Assembly: GCA_019828595.1 (NCBI GenBank)
Contig: JAHQRK010000004.1
Location: forward strand, 868,001 to 932,000
Source of the DNA: Aphanomyces cochlioides
Lineage: Eukaryota; Oomycota; Saprolegniomycetes; Saprolegniales; Verrucalvaceae
Direction: 5' to 3'
DNA length: 64,000 bases
Under the pieces are notes generated by a model that worked only from the letters and a program-made list of their open reading frames with translations, was not told the DNA's origin and searched no databases. The position numbers were made by a program, and so were the translations under genes. Positions 53,728 through 64,000 of this stretch are shown piece after piece. Within the stretch, counting starts at the first letter, position 1. Each line of letters begins with the position of its first letter.

Positions 53728-56580
53728 TTAGACATGGTACCGCGACGAGATGATGTCTCGCAGAGGTTGGGGAAAGCTGTCGTAGTATGCGGCCCAGTTG
53801 TCGCCCAAGCTGTTCTTGAACCCTTGCACGATTTGTTGGAGCAGGCCATGGAGGCGCTCGCTGATTTGGTAGCCGTCTTTGCGATCTTCGAGCGATGCAA
53901 ACGCGACGCACATCTGCATGAAGTCTTGCACGATGCCAGAGGGATTCAATTGGACGAGCTGGACGAGGCCCGTGAATGCTACTTCACGGTCTTCGCCATC
54001 TTGCAATGCACGCAACGCCTTGAACCATACCGATGCGAATTGCTACGACAGCTATCAACTCAATGCACAGAGGAAAATCTTACCGGAAGGAGTGGAGCCA
54101 AAGCTTGAGGGCACACATAAGCCAGACGACCGATCGTGATCGCGCAGTTTTCTTGCAAGCTGCGAGTAGGACGTGGGTCTTGGCAGCTCAGCACCGACAC
54201 GAGTTTGTCCATAGCATCTGGAGCAAATCGAGCCATGTCGGCGCCAACCTTGACAGAGATTTCACCAAACGCCCAGCTTGCATTGTTGCACACAGATGGG
54301 TAGTCAGGTTCAATGTTGCGGAGGAGATGAGGCACAATGTCAGCGACGTGAGGAGCGACGAGGTCAAAACAATTCTTGGCGAATTCACCCATGACAGCCA
54401 ACGCCGATTGACGGACGTTGGGTTTGGGGAATCGAATGCATTCCATGACCAAGTTGAGGATATTCGTGGGCGCAATCAAGCCTGCCATGCTTACGCCAAG
54501 GCCTTCCGCAATGCCAGAGACCAAATCGAGCGCGCAGACAATGAATTCCGGGTCAGTGGCTTCGATTTCATGCGGGTTTTGCGTCGCAAGAGCCGACGAG
54601 AGGAGGCCATTTTCAATCAATCGAATGCAGCGGTCAAGCACAGGACGAGCATACTCTTGGAAGCCAGCATGGAGAGCGGAGGCAATTGACGTCAAGCATT
54701 CCAAAAGAGGAAACAATTCCGGATTGTCGTCCGCGATGGCGTTCCATTTGGCGATAAGAGGCGGCATGAAGACGGCAATGAGCTCGGGATGGTTCAACGC
54801 ATCGCCGACGGAATCAGCCAACGTTCCAATCGCGTCGTACAAGATCAAGAGGTTGCGCGCTTGGTAGCGACCAAAGGCAAACATGAGATTGTGCAAGATG
54901 GGCGCCAAGTATGGGATCAAATCCTCCGCCGCTTCTTCTTCGAGCGTACAGAACGCAGAGCATGCCGCGGTTTGAACCTTCTTGTTGGGATCTAAGACGC
55001 GTCGAAGCATGCCTTCCATCAGCGGCTTCAAGTACTAAAGAACCAAGCCGCATGAGATCATATCTACCTGTCAGTGGACTTACATGTTCATGGTCATTGA
55101 GCGAGACGACCCAGTTGGCGTAGCGGCCAAGCGTCCAGCACGTGATGCTGCGAATGTAAGGAGCTGGGTCTTCCATGAGGGTCAGCAAGTAAGGGAACAA
55201 TTGCGGCAAATGTGGCACGACGCCGTCCATGCAGCCTTCGGCAATGGCACCGAGTGCGAGGATGCCGCTTTCACGAATGCACCAGTGACCCGTGTTGGAC
55301 AAGCGTTCTTGCAACAATGGAAGCAAAATGGGGAGAATGTCCACGCCAAATGCATGCGAGAGAGTGTCAAGACCAGCCGCAGCGGATTTACGTAAACTCC
55401 ATTGTTCAACGTCGTCATCGGCAGTGTAACCATCGTCGTCATCGTCATCGTCATCATCGTCATCGCCACCTTCGTGCGAATGCTTCGACTTGTGGAAGAT
55501 GGGCTTGATGTCTTCAGGGCGATCGGGCACGCTTTCGTTCTGCTCTTCTTCTTCGAGCTCGAACTGCGCAATGGTTTCCTGCGAGTAGACCATGCGCGAC
55601 AACAAGAGCGGGATCAAATGCGGCAACACTTGGCTCAACAATGGCTTGACGTCGTCGAACATTTCTGGCGGCAAGTCGCAGATCGCCGACCAGAATTCGC
55701 ATGCTTCAACCGCAACCGTCTCGTCAGCGTCGTTTGTTGCATGGAGGATGAATTGCACGATCGGCGTGAAGTGCGGCATAAGAACTTGCAATCGCACTTC
55801 CAAGAGCACGACAATGCTCTGGCAAACGAGCTTTCGCACAGCACTCGAGTTGTCTTGCGTCAAGTGTGAGATACCCTACGAAGAAAGCATTGTGAGTCTC
55901 CAAAGGGCGAAAAAAGCGGCACGAACCTGCAAGAACGCGTCAATGTTGAGATCAAGCGCGGCTGGCATGATAAGGATCAATTGGTTGATGCAGTTCAAAG
56001 CATCACGACGGAATTCAGGACGTGGATGGTTGAAATACTGCAAGAAGATGGGAACGAGCGTATCGAGAGGTCGCGAGGCGAGGCGCTGGTCGTTCAATTT
56101 GTCAGCATGGTCTTCGCAGATCTTGGTGAGTGCGCCAAATGCACCTTCGACGCCGTTTTCGTTGGCCGAATCTTGAAGATATTGAACGAGGCCGGGCAGC
56201 ATTTCGGGGCACTGGTCGAAAGTGACTAGGACATGGACGACGGTAGTGAGAAGCAATCCTGCCGTGCTTCGGATTTTGGGATGCGGGTCGGCCAAGAGCG
56301 ACAAAATGCTGGTTCGCATGTGGGTTTGCATGTCCGCGCCAAGGTTGTGGTACATGTTCTTGATGCTCTTCTTGAGCAAAAGACCCGCCACTTGTCGGAC
56401 ACTAATGTCTGGATGGTGGGCAAACACGTGCAGCAAGTAGAGATGAAACTCTGGCTGGACACTGTACTGATTGAGGCGCTGGTAGAACTGTTGCTGCACT
56501 GCATTGTCTGGGACGCTGCTGGCCTGCAGAAGCGTCACCACTTCGTTGAGCGCATCGGGCGCCGGCTGCCAATTGCTCAT
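53728..56580 (-). CDS. TNPO1: Transportin-1 (karyopherin beta-2), nuclear import receptor
   Basis: Four exons (56580-55927, 55875-55084, 55034-54084, 54042-53728) give 903 residues, the usual length. It carries PY-NLS cargoes such as RNA-binding proteins through the nuclear pore and releases them on Ran-GTP. HEAT repeats cover the protein. The N-terminal Ran-binding region reads PDISVRQVAGLLLKKSIKN, the HEAT-8 acidic loop is a long Asp run (GGDDDDDDDDDDDGYTADDD) followed by QWSLRKSAAAGLD, and the C-terminal end, NWAAYYDSFPQPLRD, has the family style. The frame is open upstream to 56700, but ATG 56580 matches the conserved start (MSNWQPAPDALNEV). Confidence 0.93.
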
Positions 56581-56741
56581 GACTTTTTCACCACTCTCGT
56601 CGCAGCCAAATATATTCCCAGCCGCCGGCAGGAACATCCGGATACGATGCGGACCAATCCTTTGGCTCTCGTGGGGGATTCCGGATAACGAAACCTCCAT
56701 TGATGATTGCTTCCATCATCTGCGCATTTCCGCGAGCTTTT

Positions 56742-57403
56742 TAGCGATGTTTTCGTTCTCGTCCTTTCTGAAAAGTCAGTCGAATTCATCAATTCATGGG
56801 ATCGAACAGGTGAAACACGACCTGAAAATGCTTGAGCGACGGCATAAAACGCGGAGGATATCCCAAACAATATTCGATGTTGGATTGCGCCAGCGGAAGC
56901 GATGCATATTTAGTAGAGAAACGTGGGCGGAGCATAGAGCACGGCGTCGCGCTTCGATCAAAGTTGAAGCTGTTGCATGGCTACGAAGGTTGGATCGGGT
57001 TGAAGTACGGATACAGAGTTGGGAAAACACGCATGCCGGTGTACTTCCCAGTGGATTTTTGCGTTTTACACCAGTACTTGAAAGTTTGTCCATGTTGACA
57101 AAACCTGCATTTCCGGATAAATCCACATGGATGTATTTTTTGCTGAGACCGCCATTGCAGATTTTACCAGCTCTTGCGTTCAAGATGGACAGCGTGATGG
57201 AATATGGACGTGCGTTTGAACAGTTCGCGATGGAAGGCGAAGGAGAAAGCGTTCATATGATGCTCTTCAACTATGAAGCCGCCGAACGCCTGGATCTCTG
57301 CTCCGATTCGGAAGATTTTGTCTACGCCGCGACGTTGGCGTCCATGCAGGACAAGGAACAAATCAAGCACATGACGCACACCCTCATGTACAGCTCGTTG
57401 TAA
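56742..57403 (+). CDS. Hypothetical protein, coding strand uncertain
   Basis: The plus frame is open from 56504 to 57403. The part after 57131 is most protein-like, with an acidic end (MDSVMEYGRAFEQFAMEGEG, RLDLCSDSEDFVYA). No domain recognised. The minus strand also has a plausible alternative gene here: exon pieces MDKLSSTGVKRKNPLG and a last exon ending KDENENIAKKLAEMRR at 56717, joined in phase by a 48-nt intron. The two cannot both be right over 56800-57100. The start 56742 is only the first ATG past the transportin start. Confidence 0.3.
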
Positions 57404-57595
57404 AATATGCCTAACTTAGATATACATTCATGTGATGCTTTCCGTGCTTGACAATGAATGGGTTGTGTATGAGGAACTTGATTAGAGTTACATTTGGGTA
57501 GAGTATACGTGGAACCAGGTCGGTGTCATACTTGACAGAGTCGAAGGCTCTGACCTCCATAATAGCTCACAGGCCGAAATGAGGGAGAGACTTTT

Positions 57596-58478
57596 TTAGT
57601 TGAGTCCATATTTCGCCCGCAAGGCTTCCCGGCGCGATTGATTCTTCTCCAGTCGAGCTTGCTGCATTTGAATCTTTCGCGCTTCTATCGAGTCAAGACT
57701 GCAAACAGTTCCCATTGAGTGTCCTCGCATGGCATAAAACTACGTACCCTTCTATCACTCGGACCATTTCTGCGTGTTCTTGAGCCACTTTGGCAGCTTT
57801 GACATCGTCTTGAATCTTAGCCTGATACTACAGAGTATTGCATGGTCAACCTGATGACAAATCCTTGCCTCCTACCTGCCGAATGTCAATGGAGGCTTGT
57901 AATGCGTCGACCCATCGATTTCGCTCAAGAGCTGACATTGCGTCCAGGCGATGCTGCTGCGTTAGTGTTGTGATTTCCAAACCTTTTGCCCCCACAGCTT
58001 TGACGCTTGAAATAGTGTCCATTTGGATTGCCTTCACGTCGCCTAAATGGATTTCACGTGATTCGATTGCAACGACTTGCTCGGACCAGTAAGCTTGTCC
58101 CCCACAAGAGATTGATACTGCAGTACTTGGCCAACCAACTGCATCTTGACAGTGCGTTCTATCATAAGTCCTACGATCATGAGTTCTCGAGAGTTCAACT
58201 TGCCAGCTCAAAAGACCTTGCTTCACAAACGTGCCCCCTTCTTGCAGTAATGGAAAATGGATAGCGTAGAATGGATTTTCTCGTTGAGCTGTTGCCGCAC
58301 AAGCTGCACACAGACGCACAGTTGTCATAAGACCGTACTTGACCACTTGGTCCGTATGATTGGTGCATGAGCTGCAGAAGACTAGAGTGGCAGCACAGTC
58401 ACGTGGACAACTCCATCGAATAAAACCTTGACCACGTAATAGATCGCAACCTTTCAGAATCGATACTTGTAACTTCAA
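57596..58478 (-). CDS. Zinc-finger (FYVE-like) + PH protein, 5' end not resolved
   Basis: Three 3' exons are clear (58478-57876, 57827-57748, 57698-57596). The first contains a cysteine-rich stretch (WSCPRDCAATLVFCSSC, RLCAACAA) that looks like the second half of a FYVE-type finger, then a PH-like domain ending QQHRLDAMSALERNRWVDAL with the conserved Trp. The tail is a short helix (RLEKNQSRREALRAKYGLN). FYVE and PH domains place proteins on phosphoinositide membranes. There is no in-frame ATG before the finger, so earlier exons must lie upstream, possibly beyond the inverted-repeat element at 58517-59001, which sits right where the 5' part is expected. Confidence 0.65.
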
Positions 58479-58516
58479 TATCAGTTCTCAAAGTGCTCCG
58501 TCAGGTAAATAATATA

Positions 58517-59001
58517 GGCCCTGAATTCAAAAAATGGCTTATCGACCATCGTGCAACGTTTGAGTTAGATATTGCACGCTGAAATAGACTCCTTTTGGAA
58601 CATTTTGACATCTCCAGCACTTGTAGAAGTGGCGCGAAGCAAAAGTTATGTGGGTTAGAAGTCGGCTGATGGGCCTGTCGGCCAAAAAATGCATTTTTAG
58701 ATATCGGTATGTTCTAAAAGTACTTTTCACGCTGAATCGAATAGAACTGTTGGTTTCATTCAAAACTGCCTTTAACCAAGACAAAAGAAAAAAACAATTC
58801 CTTTGATGTTCTTAACAACATGAATAAAACACTTTGGTCAATACAGTAAGACCATTCAAGTGTGCAAATGAGAGATTGCTGTTTTTTACGCAAACTGTTT
58901 TTTTCGATTTTCTCCAAACAAGAATTTTGAACAATGGAAGCACACCTCATCTTTAAGGGCTGTTTCAAATGGTCGATAAGCCATTTTTTGAATGCCGGGC
59001 C
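58517..59001. mobile_element. 485-bp miniature element with inverted ends
   Basis: Left end GGCCCTGAATTCAAAAAATG and the complement of the right end GGCCCGGCATTCAAAAAATG continue to match through cttatcgaccat (about 33 bases, three mismatches). No ORF of note. The target duplication is not clear. A partial second copy lies at 5873-6030. Confidence 0.8.
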
Positions 59002-59486
59002 TTCATATACAAGGGACGGTGTGACCAGCAATGCGCTGTCGTCTCCAAGGATGTGTCAAGCGATGTGCTGTATATGATATGAGCGTAGTATGGGGCTGTA
59101 AGCAGGCTGTCCCGATTTAGACAACTGCGGATGTAGCGCGGAGTAAATGCATCAAATTGCCTTTTGAGAAGATTGACATCGTGCCATTTCACAACAATAG
59201 TGTAATGAAAGCAAATTCAGTGTTCTGTTGGCCTTTGGCTCCTTGAGCCAATTACTTAGCACAAACACTCGAACAAACACTCGTTGAATGTTTTCAGGAG
59301 CATTCGCACACTGCGAAGGAAAGAAAGCTCCTGAGATGCCTGTTGGATGAAGATCCAAGGAGCTCAGGATGTCACTCTCCCATTAAGTTTACACCTTACC
59401 GTATAATATACGGTAAAGTGTACCGTTAAGTGTTGCTGGAAACGACACACACTGGATGTAACCAGCACAACAAAAAGAGACTTGTC
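59002..59486. other. Spacer before the SPFH gene
   Basis: Minus-strand frames (for example 59192-59020 and 59358-59152) look weakly protein-like (HDVNLLKRQFDAFTPRYIRS) and could be upstream exons of the zinc-finger/PH gene, but no in-phase junction was found. A strong hairpin lies at 59391-59421. Confidence 0.45.
59391..59421. promoter_or_regulatory. Near-perfect 15-bp-arm hairpin upstream of the SPFH gene
   Basis: ACACCTTACCGTATA, one A, TATACGGTAAAGTGT: arms pair except for one base. It ends 65 bases before ATG 59487. It could be a cruciform or a dimeric protein site; function unknown. Confidence 0.45.
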
Positions 59487-60631
59487 ATGGCAGTATCGAC
59501 TGGCGTCGTGGTTGCCGTCGGCGTTGTGCTGGCGGTGCTTTGGATCATTGTCTTCTTTCTCTTTGCGACCAGCATTCGTATCGTGAACCATGCAGAGGTG
59601 ATGATTCTAGAGCGTTGGGGCCGATACAAGAAGACGCTCCTCCCGGGCATTCATATTATCGTTCCAATTGTGGAGCAAGTCCGACCGATTGCGTGGCGCC
59701 ACCGAAGCCGAACGATTCAAAATGGAGATGCTCCTGTCATCTCTGCAACGACTGAACGCGTCGACATGCGTGAACACGTGATTGAATTCTCTCGCCAACA
59801 TGTCATTACAAAGGACACAGTCATGATTGACATTGACGCGTTGGTCTACTTCCGCATCGTTGACCCTCGTCTTGCCGTGTACAAAGCGCAAAATATCCCT
59901 GACTCGGTCGAACTCGTGACGCAAGCGACCCTGCGTAATATCATCGCGTCAATGACACTTGATGACACGTTTTCATCTCGTGATGAGATTAACTACGAGT
60001 TGCTGAGCAAGGTATGTCCAATCGCTCCTCTGCAGGTCCCTCATTTGAGTCCGACAGGTAAAACATGATGTCGAACGGTGGGGTGTGACGATCACTCGTG
60101 TGGAAATCTTTGACATTATTCCTCCAACTGATATTAAGTTGGCCATGGAACAACAGATCAAGGCTGAACGATGGCGTCGCTCTGAAGTCCTCGAGGTAAG
60201 CTGCATTCACGGTCTTTTTTTACGATTAACATTTATCTCAGGCGGATGGTCAACGTGAAAGTATGATTGTCAATTCCCGTGGTGATGCTGCGCGCATGGT
60301 ATTGCGTGCTGAGGGTGATCGCGCCTCGACCCTTCTTAAGGCAGCTGGTGAAGCTGAAGCGAAGATGCTCTCGTCGAAGGCCGAAGCGCAATCTATGGAA
60401 TCCATTCGTGCCGGTATGTCTTGTCAATGTTTGCACATGGAATGCTCATTCATCTTTGTAGCCATTACTGAACCTGGCGTACGTGCCGTCGATTACTTGA
60501 CTGCTATCCAGTACTTGAATGTCATCCGCAACTTGAACAAGTCCACCAGCGACATGCGTCTCGTGCTTTTGCCGATGGACACGGTCAACGGAGTGAATGA
60601 GTTGGTCAAGTTGAACACAGCGCAAGCTTAA
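59487..60631 (+). CDS. Stomatin/SPFH-family membrane protein
   Basis: Four exons (59487-60011, 60058-60195, 60242-60413, 60462-60631) give 334 residues. SPFH proteins form oligomeric scaffolds in membrane microdomains. An N-terminal hydrophobic anchor (VVVAVGVVLAVLWIIVFFLF) is followed by the band-7 domain (AEVMILERWGRYKKTLLPGI, DALVYFRIVDPRLAVYK, TLRNIIASMTLDDTFSSRDE, WGVTITRVEIFDIIPP) and an Ala/Glu-rich coiled coil (LRAEGDRASTLLKAAGEAEA). The segment pattern is close to stomatin-like 2, which is mitochondrial, but an N-terminal anchor without a presequence leaves location open. It should be tail-cytosolic or matrix-facing like its relatives. Confidence 0.9.
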
Positions 60632-60778
60632 TCTCGATGTGCACTTTATATAAGAAATAAAAGGATCTGTCTAAATTGATCTTTTCCATATATACAATAC
60701 TACAAGTCCTCTGAAAATTAATATTTCGAACAAAAAGGCGCCAGATCACTTTGAAAGATCTTCCATCGGTGTCACTTG

Positions 60779-63700
60779 ATGCGCTTGGCGTGGATGTCCT
60801 CGGTCGCTTCTGCGGCTTTTGCTGCTGAATTGGACACTTCAATTACTGGATGGACGTCAGAGGTACAAGTTGGTGACCTTTTGCCCGTGGAGATCAATGA
60901 AGACGTCCCAATTGAAGTTGGTCTCGAGCAATGCAGAGCACGTGGGTACACTCGTGGAAGAGCCTTTCTCGACTCATCATTGGACCCAGTGCTTGTGGAA
61001 TATTGCAACAAGATTCACTATATGGAGATCCTTCAGTATGCCCAACATGATGTCGACTCGACTGATGTGAGTGCATCTACTCCAGTCCGCATTTGGCAGG
61101 AAGATTCAATCGAACAAAACTTTCAAGAATTCTTCATCAAGCACGTCCTTCAATCGCACTCGGCACTTACCTCCGACCGATTGGAGATTTCTCCACAATT
61201 AGTCGAGGCTTGCTTTGACGAAACCCAGTCCATATCCAGTATGAAAGTCACCTCTCCATCGTGCCTTGATTTGCTCGAGTCTTTCCACGTCCCCATGTGC
61301 GTCGCCAACGACTACCTGCAGCGTGTAAATGTGTCCAACGTCATTGCACTTCCGGCACTTTATCAGTCATCGTACCCTTCGGATGTTCATTGTCGGTTTG
61401 GCCTGCATATGGCCCTAGTTTCCCTCTCCAACTCACTTTCAATCTCAGTGTCAACTCGCAGTGTCTCGTCGGGGGAGTTCATGCTTCCCTTGCCTCCACT
61501 TGATCAAGAAAATGACCCGACTCTTACACAGACGTCAACACAGCTAGATCTGGGTCGAGTACTCTTCGTGCCGAATGGCTTCAGTGCTCGTTTCGACGGT
61601 GGTTCAGTCATACGTTTTTGCTTCGCTGATGCCTCCAATTTGAATCGTATGAAGCAACATTTGCGTGTGGAAGCACTTCTTGATTCTTCTATTCGTAACT
61701 GGCTTTCAGCGGTACAAGATGCTACTCTCGACACGACCATGACGAGACAAATCTCGCCTCAACAAACGATCTGGTCTGAATTTCGCACGTGGCCTAAGCC
61801 ACAAAAGCTCACAAAAGAGAGCAATGCCGATGAAACACTCTCACGACGCGAGCGATACAAGATTTGGCAAGAAGATCGCAAATGGGATAGCCTTGTTCAC
61901 GGTCTGACGTTGCCGGTGATGATTGAATATCGTCACTTGTAACCTCATATTTATAATAGGTTTCACGCCCACCGCTAGTCGTTGATCCCTTACTTGACGT
62001 TGGTCGAACAACGGTCGCCCTCACTTGGCAAGACATCTACCAACCTCGAAAGGGCGACATTACGTCGTTTGGCTATGAAGTTACGTGGAGTTCAGACGAT
62101 GGATCAGAGCCTGTGAAACGTAACCTCTCGTCGACGATTCTACGACGCAGCGCACTACCCACAACTTCATTTGGAGATGACTTTGATGGCAAAGCAATCC
62201 AAGGGACAATCGATGGTCTCTCACCGAACATGTCGTATACATTTTCCATACGACTGTTTGTTGGAGACTCAATTGGACTTCACAGCGAGCGTTCGGCCCA
62301 CATTTTAACCCGCCCATGTGCTCAACCTTCGATTGTTCGAGGTCAACCCGATGTCCACCTGCTTGACGACGATCCAAACTGCGTCAGCCTTGAATGGATT
62401 GCCCCCGAAGACGATGGTGGCCGTGCTGTGACTGGTTACATCGTGGGAGCACGGTATGCAACCGGGGCGTCTGCAATTCAGTGGCGTGCATTTGATGATC
62501 GTTTGCACTTTGATCCAGTCATTCTGACAGAGTCTGAGGGAGTTCAACGTGGCACTGCGTGTAATCTTCGACAAGGCATTGTGTATCAGTTTCAAGTCGC
62601 AGCGGTGAATGTGTTGGGTGTTGGGCCGTTCAGCATTTGGACCAACCCAGTTGAAATGCCAGTGAAGAAAGCACCAGGTTTGTGCTCTGTGGTGTGATGA
62701 AACATCACTGATAATGCTATCCATGGAGTAGACGTACTTCGAGGTGTCGGTGCGCCACGTTTTCACCGCAGATTTGATCCTCGTGAATTATCGAAGAATA
62801 TTTCAACTGCGCCGAAAGGGCCAGTTATGCTTCTCTCTGACAAGCAGGGGCGTTTGGAACCCTTCCAGTTCATTTCCCTTGCTAGAAAGACGGCTGAGCT
62901 TCCAGTGGATCCAGATGGACGAGTCGCTGACTGGTCGGCGTGGTTTGCGAGTGTGTGGGCTGGCCATTTCAGCCCCTATAAATATAATGTTGTGGCAGGT
63001 AGACACCAACGACTTGAACTTCGAGCTTAATTTGAATGCATAGAAATGGTGCTCGCCGATCCGGTCTATGCCGATGGCCCGCTCAAGAATACAATAGACG
63101 TCCGTGATCGCATCGCCATGATCCTGCGTGGCAAACTGCCCATCTTCAACAAAGTCTTGCACGCTCAGACTGCTGGAGCGCTTGCAGTCGTGCTGATCGA
63201 CGCTCTCAATCAATGTGAGGCATTCGACCACCACTGCATCCCTGGTAGCAATGCTGCATACGGCGAAGGATTTGGCGCGCTCGACAACGCGGTTGTGTGG
63301 GAGCAGATCAACATCCCACACGTTCTGGTGCGCTACAATGATGGCCTCGTCCTCCTTGACAAGTTACATGTGACGATTGATGATATAGTTTCGTAATGAT
63401 TGAACAAAGACAGTTTCAAAGCGTTACCGAGAAACCGATCGTCGCCGCGACAAACGGATGAACTTGGACCTGCTATGGGAATACGAGAAGCGTCGCGTCG
63501 TGCATGGAGCAACGGCCAAGAAGCAGCACTCGATTCTCCTTGACGCCAAGTGCATCCCCGATGTCGCCTTGACGGATGACAAAATCTTTGAGAAGAGCGG
63601 CTTTGCTCTCGACTATGAAAGTCACATGTCCAAACGGCTCAGTCCCCCAACAGCGCCTCCTACTCCACCAACACACACAGCAACATTAAATCCGACGCCA

Positions 63701-64000
63701 TCCGTTCAAACGATCGTTCTTCGCACTAGTGACACAATCATGAGCTCTCCCCAACGCGCTCTACACGACTTGACCACACCCAAGAAGAAACCACTCAAAG
63801 TCCACGATCGGCTCTCCCTCAACTCGCTTCTCAAGACGACCCATCATCATTCACATCGTCATGTAACCACTGATGCGTCTCCTAACCACGTGAATGCCCC
63901 AGAAGAGCGAGCTTTGAAAGAATATGTCGGCGATTTCTTCTCCACTCGAGGAGAATATGTCGATGGCATTTTGTACATGTCCCGCATGAAGAAGAGCGCA
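60779..64000 (+). CDS. Secreted or lumenal protein with FN3 and PA domains, runs past the right edge
   Basis: Exons 60779-61915, 61960-62677, 62732-62998, 63044-63369 and 63410 onward join in phase; the frame is open at the window end. ATG 60779 opens a signal-peptide-like segment (MRLAWMSSVASAAFAAELD). The first 380 residues are unrecognised. Residues about 380-620 hold two fibronectin type III modules (TVALTWQDIYQPRKGD, GLSPNMSYTFSIRLFVGD; NCVSLEWIAPEDDGGRAV, YQFQVAAVNVLGVGPFS). A protease-associated (PA) domain follows (DVRDRIAMILRGKLPIFNK, AQTAGALAVVLIDALN, VVWEQINIPHVLV). The last exon is basic and Pro/His/Thr-rich (RYRETDRRRDKRMNLDL, LSPPTAPPTPPTHTATL) and may be cytosolic, though no membrane segment has appeared yet. 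No protease domain is seen. Confidence 0.8.

Noticed and set aside
54033..54689. 218-codon plus-strand frame
   Set aside because: Exact antisense shadow of the transportin HEAT repeats, whose minus-strand exons are conserved and in phase.

Overview
This window is nuclear DNA of a eukaryote, most likely an oomycete (stramenopile) of the Saprolegniales, for example an Aphanomyces-like species. That placement is an inference. It rests on compact genes with very short GT...TAG introns (32 to 58 nt in my models), FYVE/PH and PH-kinase architectures, Frag1/DRAM and PEX11 proteins, and Copia and IS630/Tc1-like elements. Almost every gene model below was assembled by following reading frame and phase across such introns. 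No rRNA, tRNA or CRISPR was seen.

Layout. 0-4.5 kb: a large unrecognised protein on the minus strand, running off the left edge, head to head with a homologue of the CASTOR arginine sensors. 5-8.3 kb: a broken duplicate and an intact copy of a membrane-anchored fatty aldehyde dehydrogenase, separated by relics of two miniature DNA transposons. 8.5-18.7 kb: a dense gene block holding a coiled-coil protein, a ZIP-like protein that lacks the metal-site histidines, an acyl-CoA-synthetase-like half protein, a glutathione peroxidase, a CDF zinc transporter, a canonical ZIP transporter and the UFM1 protease UFSP2. Three zinc-transporter-family genes lie within about 6 kb. 18.8-20.4 kb: an intact IS630/Tc1-like transposon. 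22.2-25 kb: a Frag1/DRAM membrane protein and a RING + CXC + cysteine-rich protein, converging.

25-36.5 kb is repeat-rich. It holds degenerate 51-bp tandem repeats, a Copia element (Copia-1) with identical 374-bp LTRs but several coding breaks, and two adjacent elements with inverted ends and TAA duplications. 36.6-42.3 kb returns to genes: a PH protein, a PH + sphingosine/ceramide-kinase-like lipid kinase and PEX11. 43.7-52.3 kb is a nest. A DDE transposase with a frameshift converges on a second ORF that is split by a second Copia element (Copia-2, identical 204-bp LTRs, AATGG duplication). Copia-2 itself contains an intact IS630-like transposon. 52.5-64 kb: a two-SANT/Myb protein, transportin-1, a locus whose coding strand is uncertain, a zinc-finger/PH protein next to a 485-bp inverted-repeat element, a stomatin/SPFH protein, and the start of a secreted FN3 + PA-domain protein running off the right edge.

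The conserved genes are housekeeping: amino-acid sensing, zinc homeostasis, ufmylation, peroxisomes, lipid kinase signalling and nuclear import. The most unusual material is in the nested mobile elements and in a few proteins with missing key residues or unusual domain order. I found no convincing new multi-gene system.
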